From Tetraselmis striata (Eukaryota > Chlorophyta > Chlorodendrophyceae > Chlorodendrales > Chlorodendraceae), in assembly GCA_006384855.1 (NCBI GenBank), contig VCJN01001626.1, positions 1 through 64,000 of the forward strand: a stretch of DNA of 64,000 nt. Reading direction: 5' to 3'. Of the stretch, positions 55,680-64,000 are shown piece after piece. Under the pieces are notes generated by a model. The model worked only from the letters and a program-made list of their open reading frames with translations. It ran no database searches and was not told the origin of the DNA. The position numbers and the translations under genes were made by a program. The stretch's first letter is position 1. The number at the start of each line of letters is the position of its first letter.

Positions 55680-56514
55680 TCTAACTCAAACTTACATTAT
55701 ATCAGCAGATATATTTATTTTGTCTGTTTTTCCCTGCTGTGTTATGGGTGCCTCTCCCAGTCGTCATCTTAATTATTACATGTGCTACTGCAAAATTCAA
55801 GAAATCCATGCAGAAATCCAGAAGAAAATCCAGCTACGGGCCACAAGAGGCGGGAACCGCCATGACAGCCACCGATCAGGCATCGCCACCAGCCAGCCGC
55901 CGCTCCACGCAGTAGTCGTCATCTTAATACCATATCCTGATGATGAGTCTCACTGGACACTCGAAGAGCATGTAGACATGCTAGGGTTACGCATAGCGAC
56001 TACCCTAGTACCACCACAAAACCTGTAACGCCGAATCGCCGATACAGGTATCATGCCCAAGTACATGTACATGAACTCGCACAATCATACATTCTGTTGT
56101 ACCGATATTTCCACGCTTATCATTACTGATACGGCCACAACCAGGCGCCAATGATATTTCTTGTAACAAAGAGTACGCGCTACAACTCCTTAATTATCAG
56201 AATACTAGCTGCATGTCCGCGGTACCGAGTCAGACCGCTACGGGATAGATATGCAATGCCACCGGCATCTTATTATTGTAACATATTACATTATGCAATC
56301 AATTCGCCAAACGTTACGAGTAGAGCCATGTTTCACTAAGTATTGCCACAAGTACTTTCACTGGTTTCGGCTTCCTGTTACGGTGCAGCCCCACTTGCCG
56401 ACCCACATCGACATGCTCTCGCACGCACGACGATACATTCGCGGTTTCGCTGGTCCTGCCGACCCTTGGTAGCAATTCTAAACCCTTTGCCCTTTATCCG
56501 GGCCGCGTGTCGCC

Positions 56515-57490
56515 ATGGCGTCTCACCGGAGCACCCGCCAGGCCGGTTACCCTCCCGGTGGTCCTCCCGCCGAACAGTGTATGCGTCAGATTGTCGAGAA
56601 GAAGATTCTAGAAGCCCGCATTGTGGCGCCAACCCATAACATCTCTCACAAGCTCGCCGACGTCGAGACTTCCCAACAAGGCCTTTCTGGAGAACGTCGA
56701 CAAAGAGATTTCCGACGGAAACAAGCTTTTTGTGTTCCTGAGATGGAAGCATGGCTCGGTCGACAGTTCAAGCCCGATTCTATTGCGGCTCACACCCACC
56801 ACTTGGTGCTCAACGGCCATGAGCTCCAGCTTCAAATTGTCATGGGCTGCGAGGTCCTGACTCACTTCGCCGCCCAGTTATCACGAATGGAAACATGCTT
56901 TCTTCAAGGCCGCTTTATTCCTCAACGACATTTAGACAACCGTCGGAGACTGCGCGCGTGACATCTGCGGCAAGCTGAGCGACCCCAAGATGGCTACCTG
57001 TTGTGTCGTGTTGCAGCGCAAGCTACAAGCCGCATTTGCTTTGTTGCATGAACCTTTCGCTATACATGAGTAATTGCAAGTGCAGCGTATTTTGCAGGCG
57101 ATTCCCAAGCGCGAGAGAGCCGAGGTACAGAAGATGGCTAACCACGCCAACGAGACTGTCTCGACTCACGAAGTGCTTTTCAGGATCTCTCGGCTATTGA
57201 CGAGGAGCACCGCCTCGCTGTCGAGAGCGCCAAGAAGAGGTACGCCGACATCAAGGCCCACAAGGTCACTACGAGGAGTATTCCGGTCGTCGTCACATGC
57301 CGACTTTCCCAAACCCGCGGTCGCGCAACAACGGAGCGTCGACCAACTCTGCCCGGAGTCACCCTACCGCTCAGGACAGCTTGCCCAGTCGCCCACCAAA
57401 AAAGAGTCGCTTCTCTGGTGAGTGCGCCAAGTGCGGCAAAAAAAGGCCACTCTCTTTATGAATGCCGCCATGCGTCCGAACAGAACAAAT
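56515..57490 (+). pseudogene. retroelement gag relic with one zinc knuckle
   Basis: ATG 56515 opens a frame (MASHRSTRQAGYPPGG start) that breaks near 56700. Protein-like segments continue in other frames: AFLENVDKEISDGNKLFVFL, EMEAWLGRQFKPDSIAAH and DEEHRLAVESAKKRYADIKA near 57190-57260. At 57425-57465 a CCHC knuckle (CAKCGKK, then GHSLYEC) is split by one extra base in a run of seven A. The order fits a gag of a Copia- or related retroelement. At least three frameshifts make it non-functional. The 5' part before 56515 and 55680-56514 hold nothing recognisable. Confidence 0.55.
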
Positions 57491-57599
57491 AACAGTTCAA
57501 AGCCAAAGTGACAGCAAATAAGCTGGCCAATCAAGTCGGAAAAATATACTGGCAAAAATGCTAGTGGCAAAAATGCAAAACTGCATGCAATGCCAAAGT

Positions 57600-57930
57600 G
57601 GCAGCTAACAAGCTAGCCAAGCAAGTCGGAAAAATCGACTCAGATGAAGTAGTTCATGCAAAAAACGCATGCGACTCCATGCGAAAATGCATGCAAAAAC
57701 TGCCTGATCAGCCCCTTCATGAGATCGAGGATACAAATGTCGATATGGTTGAGCATTGCGCTCCCGCGGCACTGAACCCCTCCGACTCGCAACCTGACAT
57801 GAAGCCCATGGGTGCTCTTGTACTCATTCACACCTCGTTGCCGACATCGAGGACGAGACATGGTGCAGAGAAAATGTCGACCAAAATGGCAAAAACAAAA
57901 AGAAACATGCTAGAATGCATGCCAAACTGA
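57600..57930 (+). other. open frame, unknown
   Basis: A 110-codon frame rich in Lys and Met (MAANKLAKQVGKIDSDEVVH and on) overlaps a region with repeated GCATGCAAAA words. It directly follows the gag relic and may be part of the same dead element. No domain is recognised. Confidence 0.25.
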
Positions 57931-58080
57931 CTATCATGCAGTTTCTCGAGATCTCGAGTGCGCAGAATGCGTACCAAAAACAACAGATGAAAGAACGACA
58001 CTGAAACTGACAAATATGCAAAACCAAATGCATGTCCAACTGACTCTGTTGTGTTTGACCAAGCAAAATTCAAGAGACTG

Positions 58081-58191
58081 AATTATACCTATGGTCCGGT
58101 CATTTTTGATGCTTGTGCCTCAGCATATGATGATGTATGTTCAGATTATTGCAGTGCTGAGAAACGGGACTGGGACAATATTATAGCGTAA
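58081..58191 (+). pseudogene. fragment resembling a Dam-type methylase segment of a retroelement
   Basis: The reading VIFDACASAYDDVCSDYCSA followed by EKRDWDN resembles the DACAS-like motif of the adenine-methylase-like domain carried by some retroelement polyproteins. It is too short for certainty; it ends at a stop at about 58189. Confidence 0.3.
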
Positions 58192-58465
58192 ACGGTACAG
58201 GCCACTATACTTCACTTATGACTCACTGAAAATGGGACAATTTACTAGCTTTAAACCCTGTGCAGGTTTTTAAGGTTCGCGTGTACTGGCGCAAAGGAAA
58301 TGATCACTTGGTGGCGGCGGAACGAGGGAAAGGCGGCGGGTCGAGGCAGGTTCTCCGAAGGTAGGTAGGTAGGTAGGTTGCCGCGAAGTCGAGGCAGTTC
58401 TCCGCCTCCCACACCTGTCTAACAGTTCTCGCTGAAACAAGTAGGAAGTAGGGCTGCGGGTCAGT

Positions 58466-58980
58466 ATGGGTTCCGCCTTGCTGGCTATACACGAACTTCG
58501 CGCTGCACTTGGGGAGGTGCGGGAACTCCTTCAAGATCATGAGGGAATGTTGAGTAGGGAAGTTCTTCTCGAGATGGCAACAAGTTGTATCGGGTCTGCC
58601 GTCGGGCGGCCCGTCTCCTCGCGTGGGGCAGCCTTGCGTGATGTTGCGACCTTGGAAGAGTCGTTAAGGGGGGGTGGCCAGCGCCCATTGCGTCTTTGGC
58701 CGAAGTAGTGGCGTCTGAAGAGGGTGCCGTAGGCAACCCCGGTATGCAAGGCAGCGCTAAGCGTTCCGACACGGCAGTTGCAGGGGCCACACGGCCCACC
58801 CCGGCTGGGGCTGAGGTACAACCACACCATATCGGTCACTGGCTTCCTGCCGAAGACGGCCACACTGAATATGCCGACTACAAAGCGGTCAAGTCGGTAA
58901 TCTCAGGCCTCTCTACTAATTGGCGGTTCTTGTATGTATGCCTCGGCGGCTACAAAGGTATGCTGCCCCTCGTCAAATAA
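58466..58980 (+). pseudogene. frameshifted gag-like ORF
   Basis: ATG 58466 opens a helical, charged segment (AALGEVRELLQDHEGMLSRE) likely to form a coiled coil. A frame change near 58690 leads into ASEEGAVGNPGMQGSAKRSD and YADYKAVKSVISGLS, with a stop at 58978-58980. It directly precedes a satellite array. The family is unknown; a retroelement gag is the best guess by composition and neighbourhood. Confidence 0.35.
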
Positions 58981-58994
58981 TTTCCGCGTGCAGG

Positions 58995-60330
58995 TAGCAG
59001 TCACCTGCGGTTGAACCAACGGATACATTGCAGCAAGGCCGCCCACGTTGCGACTGGCGTCGCTTCTTTTGAGACCGGTTGCGACTATGCGGCAGCAAGG
59101 CGAGGGGGTACGTCGCTCGTGCAACTAGCAGTCGTTGGGATGTGGGTAGGTTGAACGCGCGATGGCGACATAAGTAGCAAGCCATAAAAATGCAAAGGTG
59201 GACAACAACATTATGTCGCAGCAAGGCCGACCACCTTGGCGACGTGCGTCGCTTCTTTTGAGGGCGGCTGCGACTCGTTGGCGGCGGGCGAGGAGATGCG
59301 TCGCTTGTGCCAGCTTTTGCACTCGGGGTTGTGCGTCAAATGTGCGATGGCGACATTATAATTAGCAAGCCGAAAACTGAAACAGCCCAGCATAGCCTTA
59401 CCTTGCAGAAAGGCCGCCCACCTTGGCGACTCGCGGCGCCTCTTGCAAGCCGGCTGCGACTCGTCGGTAGCAAGGCGAGGGGGTGCGTCGCTCGTGCCAA
59501 CTTTTGCACTCGGGGGCTGTCGGACGAACGTGCGATGGCGACATAATTAGCCAGTCGGAAACTAACTAAAACAACCTAGCATAGCCTTACAGCATCGCAG
59601 TAAGGTCACCCACCTTGGCGACTCCCGGCGCCTCTTGCGAGCCGGCTGCGACTCGTCGGCAGCAAGGCGAGGGGTGCGTCGCTCATGCGAGGCTGTTGGT
59701 GGAACGTGCGATGGCGACAAAATTAGCCAGCCGGAAACTACATGAGCCTATATCCCATAGCCTCACATCACAGCAAGGCCCTCCACCTTGGCGACTGGCG
59801 TCGCTTCATTTAAGGCCGGCTGCGACTCGTCGGCAGCAAGGCGAGGGGTGCGTCGCTCATGCGAGGCTGTGGGTGGAACGTGCGATGGCGACAAAATTAG
59901 CAAGCCGGAAACTACATGAGCCCATAACCCATGGCCTTACATGACAGCAAGGCTGTCCACCTTCGCGACTGGCGTCGCTTCATTTCAGGCCGGCTGCGAC
60001 TCGTCGGCAGCAAGGCAAGGGGGTGCGCCGCTCGCGCCAGCTTTTGCAATTGGGGGCTGTGGGTCGAACGTGCGATGGCGACATAATTAGCAAGCCGAAA
60101 CAACAGAAGCCAAGGATAACCTTACATCGCAGCACGGCCGCCCACCTTGGCGACTGGCGTTGCTTCTATTAAGGCCGGCTGCAACTCGTCGGCAGCGGGG
60201 GCAGGGAGTGCGTTGCTCGTGCTAGTTTTTGGAGTCGGGGGCTGTCAGTCGAACGTGTAATGGCGACATTATTAGCAAGCCGTATAAAAATACAAAGGTG
60301 CACCACAACATTATATCGCAGCACGGCCAC
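58995..60330 (+). repeat. forward satellite array, about 180-bp unit, seven to eight copies
   Basis: The phrase GCAAGGCCGCCCACCTTGGC and its variants recurs near 59035, 59222, 59409, 59600, 59775, 59947, 60132 and 60322. Each is followed by GGCTGCGACTCGTCGGCAGC, a CGCTCGTGC block and GTGCGATGGCGACAT-AATTAGCAAGCCG. Copies differ by substitutions and short indels. Confidence 0.92.
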
Positions 60331-60611
60331 CCCCCCTCCTCCACCCTGCCCTCCATCCCGCCTATTCCGCATCTATTACAATGGGCATGGTGGTTGTCGT
60401 GCCTTTAGCCTCCGAGCCGCTGGCATCCGGCACGCCCTCACCCCCGCCTAATGCGAGCGCAAGTCCACATGGTGTGGTTGCCGACGCGCCGGCTCCCTGC
60501 CCGCCGCTCTCCCCCGCGTGGCTATCGCCAGGCGTAGGCAAGCCCTCGGCCGCATCGCCAGCGGCAGCCGCCAAACTCGGCGACATGTCTGCCGCTGGCG
60601 GGCCCTGCCCC
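60331..60611 (+). other. unique spacer between inverted arrays
   Basis: This Ala/Pro-rich open stretch lies between the forward and reverse satellite arrays. On the plus strand ATG 60381 opens 77 codons (VVVPLASEPLASGTPSPPPN). Its coding status is unclear. Confidence 0.4.
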
Positions 60612-61060
60612 TGACCCGATTGCAAAGCACGAGCGACGCACCGCCTTGCCTTTCTGCCGACGAGTCGCAGCCGACCTCAAATGAAGAGACGCCAGTCGCC
60701 AAGGTGGGCAGCCTTGCTGCGATGTAAGGCTATGCTGGGCAGTTTTAAATATCGGCTTGCTAATTATGTCGCCATCTCACTTTCGACCCGCAGTCCCCGA
60801 TTGCAAAAGCTGACACGAGCGACGAACCCCCTGCCCCCGCTGCAGCCGAGTCGTAGCCGGCCTCGAAAGAGGCGACGCCAATCGCCAAGGTGGGCGGCCT
60901 TGCTGCGATGTAAGGCTATGCTAGGTTTTGTAGCTTTTCCGGCTTGCTAATTATGCCGCCATCGCACGTTCCATCGACAGCCCCCGAGTGCAAAAGCTTG
61001 CACGAGCGACGCACCCCTTCGCCTTGCTGCCGGCGAGTCGCAGCCGGGTCACAGAGGCGC
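60612..61060 (-). repeat. reverse satellite array, two to three copies
   Basis: The same unit appears inverted: GCCAAGGTGGGCAGCCTTGC at about 60697 and GCCAAGGTGGGCGGCCTTGC at about 60883, plus a partial copy at 60955-61050. With the forward array it forms a large imperfect inverted repeat around 60331-60611. Confidence 0.9.
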
Positions 61061-61369
61061 CGCGAGTCTCCAACTCCAGCTCCAGCATCCCTCGCCCTCC
61101 GGGCCGAACAACGCCTAGTCTACACTCTCACCTTGCAGCTGACCGCCCACCACCACAGCATCATCGGTGGCACCCGCGGAACTGGCAGAACGGAGCAGTG
61201 GCGTAGGACAGTGTCGACAACGTGTGGGAAGATCAAGGCCGCGCCAGCTCAGATACCGGCCGAGGGGCGACCTGCGGGCAAGACGCCAGCACCTCCACCA
61301 GCCGGTCCAGCCCAGCTGACATAACCAGCGACCCCAACAACCCAGGTCGAGCCTCAGGTCTACGACACT

Positions 61370-61394
61370 CCCCCCCCCCCCCCCCCCCCCCCCC
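61370..61394. repeat. poly-C tract (25 nt)
   Basis: The C run separates two open frames of gag-like composition (61222-61320 and 61400-61880) and probably disrupts the frame. Confidence 0.9.
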
Positions 61395-61406
61395 GGGTTC
61401 GAGCAC

Positions 61407-61879
61407 ATGAAACAGAGGCGAGGAGCGGTCGCTAATGCCGTCGCAGCCATCGACCAGCGCCGAGCAACAACGGAGCGCGCCCCCGGAGCAGCCCACCCAT
61501 CCCATGCACCTACAGCCACACCCCCAGCGGCAACCGCCATGACCCGAGTGCAGGCGGAAGACGAGGACGAGCTTGAAGTGAACTACGAGGAGAAACGACA
61601 GCACCATGGATGTGGACACCGCCCAGCGCGGAACAACGGAGGCACCAGGCTGGCATTACCCTCGACTCCCCCCAACGCTCAGTAGAGCAACGCAAGTTCC
61701 GCAAAGGCACACCTGAAGGCACCACAGAACGACTGATCGAAATTCAGCACCTCACCACCGCAACCACAGAGCTGCTCGCCCAGTCCTCCCCAGCCAGTCA
61801 GCCAGCACTCGCGGCCGAACTAGCCAGACTCACAGCGGAGTCACATCGACTGCGTAATCCACAACGCCACTCGATCTAG
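61407..61879 (+). pseudogene. gag-like fragment, unknown
   Basis: Frames 61407-61685 and 61610-61879 overlap and read in succession: RVQAEDEDELEVNYEEK, then GTTERLIEIQHLTTATTELL and ALAAELARLTAESHRLRN. The second part is strongly helical with regular Leu spacing. It lies among retroelement debris. No family is assigned. 61880-62542 has no recognised gene. Confidence 0.3.
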
Positions 61880-62550
61880 CTCAACCACCACCCCCGCCAG
61901 CCTCTCCCAGCAGGCAAGGGCAAGGCAGCCGCATCCGCCAAGCACAAGAAGAAGCAGCGCATGGGTCGTAGCCGCTCAGGCGGCGCCACCCGCCACTGCA
62001 GCAGGAGCAAGCCGCGCCTCTGGCACTCGCGACTCTGATAGCGAATGGGAAACGGACGACGAAGCAGCCCAACCATCTGGCAGCTCGCATCAGTAACTGC
62101 CGCGCGATCCACCGCAGTAACAAGCAGGCCAGTTGACTCAAGAACACCGGCCATTGCTAACCGTTGTGACCGGTGCAGCTACTATGCTATCACACAATCA
62201 TGACAACACCGCCCAAAACACAGGACATGCCCATCGCTGATTACCACAACCCCGCCACATACAACAAATACTCGCGCTCATGAAGGAGGGCATCGCAGCC
62301 CCCACTAATCCTATTAGCCGGCTCAGCGGTGGATAAATAATAAGCAACACTTAGCTATTCCGGTCAGCCCCTTCCCCCATATCACCTTAGTAGCTGTATG
62401 CGGGATGCTTTGGCTTTGCTTTGCTTTGGGATGCGGGATGCTTTACCTGCTGAGCTCTGAATGGGATAGGCCTGACTTAGGTAGGGACAACAGGGGGCGC
62501 TGCTGTCCTAGATACAACCCGCTGGAGGGAGGAGGGGCTTGGACACACAA

Positions 62551-62673
62551 GAGGACGGCCGGTAGCTTGAGCTGTAATTACACCTAGTGTTCCCTACCAT
62601 GGTTAGAGATGGCATGCCCTAAGAACAACTCAGTCTGAGCCAGTGGACGCAGCAGATTAGCAGTTGTAATCAG
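62551..62673 (+). repeat. LTR-like direct repeat, copy 1
   Basis: About 120 bp resembles 63014-63135 in direct orientation, sharing GAGCTGT.ATAACAC, GTTAGAGAT.GCA, AGAACAACTCAGTCT and AGCAGTTGTAATCA. Divergence is moderate. Confidence 0.75.
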
Positions 62674-63013
62674 TTTCAATTTGCCACGATGTGCCGATTT
62701 CCGGGGTCGCGCGGCCAGCAGCGTGTAGTACATGCGGTGCTAATTCTCGTCACCTTCATAAAGTACCGGATCGGGTTGCGGGCGGGTGGAGATATCACGC
62801 GTCAACGTTGAGTTCATCGTGCGAGAGTTGGGAAAACCTTATTAAAGAAGAGCGTGGAGAATGCCGCGCAGCTCGCCGACAAGGTGGACACTCAGGTGGA
62901 CAGAACATGGGAGATGGCTGAGTGGCTTAACAAGCAAGAGCGCATGAGTACGCACACGCGTGCCCACTCTCGCGTTCTAACCGGATGGACGGAGAAGGGG
63001 CTAGGAAACGTAG

Positions 63014-63135
63014 GAGGATGGCCGATAGTATGAGCTGTGATAACACTTCGTGTTCCCCACTGTGGTTAGAGATAGCAGGGCCTCAGAACAACTCAGTCTA
63101 AGCGAGGAGACGCAGCAGACTAGCAGTTGTAATCA
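63014..63135 (+). repeat. LTR-like direct repeat, copy 2
   Basis: This is the second copy, followed by an ATATCA microsatellite (63133-63157) and then gag-like sequence. The spacing (about 460 bp) is too short for a full element, so one copy may belong to a nested or deleted insertion. Confidence 0.7.
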
Positions 63136-63157
63136 ATATCAATATCAATATCAATTT

Positions 63158-64000
63158 CTAACCGGAGGCGGCGGTGGAGGCGAAGGCTTCGACCGCGAGG
63201 AGCGAGGCGGCCGTAGAGATGGCAAGATTGCGGCGGTGAGGTAAGATCTAGGGTGAGCACATGCCAAACGTAGTACATCGTACAGACTACAACGTCACCT
63301 AGTAGTACATTCGTATAGTTAGATCTGCACAATACCTTCTTTTTGATGAACTCGGTTTTTTCGCAGCCGCGGCAACGGTTATGGTGGCCGTGTAGGCGAC
63401 GGCCGTGGTCGTGGTGGCGGCCGCGGCGATGGCAGCAACTACAATCGGCGCGGAGACGGTGGAGATGGCTGTGGAGGCGGGCGCATGGAGAGGAGCGCCT
63501 AGGTCCGCGGTGGTAGTGGCGGTGAGTGCGGCGGCCACGTCAACGAGGCAGCCTACTAAAGCTGCTTTGGGTCGAAAGACCACTACAAGAGCGATTGTCC
63601 TCAGTGGAACAAGACGTGGTCTTAGTGCGGCAAGAAAGGCCACCTCGGCAGTCGTTGCGGGAATGCCACTCTTGATCTCCGTCCGGAGACGGCCATGGCA
63701 GCAACCAATTCCGTGAGCACATCAAAGTGCGCAAGGATTCCACGAAGCCGGACCATAGTAAGAAGTGCACGATGTGCGGCAAGATGCGGGCCACGCAACC
63801 GAGGAATGCAGGAAGCTGCGCAAGTTCATCTTGGCGACTCTACATGCGACTGACGGCGCGGAGCCCAAGATCCCGTAGCTCAACGCCTATGCTCAGGCTG
63901 TCGGCGACGAAGATAACAAGGTGTTAGGGCTGGCAGTAGCCACTCAACTGCGTCCACAGCGTGGGAGGACGGAGGACGGAACGGAGGCTAAACGCCGGGG
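63158..64000 (+). pseudogene. Copia-like gag, degenerate, runs off the window
   Basis: A Gly/Arg-rich segment (63160-63500) is followed by remains of three CCHC zinc knuckles: CFGSKDHYKSDC (63563-63598, the first Cys position replaced and a stop beside it), CGKKGHLGSRC (about 63615-63650, first Cys read as Trp) and KCTMCGKM then GHATEECRKL (about 63760-63820, one-base frameshift). Tandem knuckles in gag are typical of some Copia elements and bind RNA. Downstream, ILATLHATDGAEPKIP and LNAYAQAVGDEDNKVLGL continue in the shifted frame with one stop. The rest of pol would lie beyond 64000. Confidence 0.6.

Noticed and set aside
58995-61060. CRISPR-like array of regular repeats
   Set aside because: The unit is about 180 bp with diverged copies and no short constant repeat alternating with unique spacers.

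Overview
The window looks like nuclear DNA of a chlorophycean green alga, probably Chlamydomonadales/Volvocales. The basis is GC-rich, intron-dense genes; tyrosine-recombinase retrotransposons with split direct repeats, of the kind described as TOC3/Kangaroo/PAT-like; a receptor-type class III cyclase; and very long G/C homopolymers. There are no bacterial-style operons. The species assignment is an inference; I recognised no single diagnostic gene.

Layout. 1-3.3 kb: a decayed Mutator-like (MULE) transposase split by a 61-62 bp minisatellite. 3.5-9.3 kb: YR retrotransposon 1, frameshifted, whose gag is interrupted by a 794-bp near-perfect palindrome with a 5-bp target duplication. 10.4-12.6 kb: a TIR element and the 3' end of a probable non-LTR element. 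12.8-25.3 kb (+): the main host gene, an 18-exon receptor-type adenylate/guanylate cyclase (signal peptide, LamG, discoidin-like domain, one membrane span, two cyclase domains). 27.0-31.9 kb (-): YR retrotransposon 2, with three open reading frames and near-identical terminal repeats. 33.8-34.0 kb: a Tc1/mariner relic. 35.5-42.7 kb: a 7.2-kb element with 37-bp terminal inverted repeats carrying two intron-containing minus-strand genes, one with a BED-like zinc finger. I could not place its transposase in a known superfamily. 47.3-49.2 kb (+): a gene with an integrase-type H2C2 zinc finger. 50.6-54.1 kb (-): a GT32 glycosyltransferase followed by an FkbM methyltransferase, for which a single nine-exon reading frame can be drawn. 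55-64 kb: retroelement debris, an inverted pair of satellite arrays, and the start of a Copia-like element with three degenerate zinc knuckles.

How the parts relate. Two host loci stand out: a membrane cyclase receptor (signalling) and a Golgi-type glycan-modifying enzyme (type II membrane GT32 plus methyltransferase). Almost everything else is mobile DNA at different stages of decay, including nested insertions. Introns of both the host genes and the 7-kb transposon repeatedly carry long sense-strand C tracts close to the 5' splice site. Exon boundaries were chosen by hand from GT/GC-AG signals and phase continuity and need transcript data.
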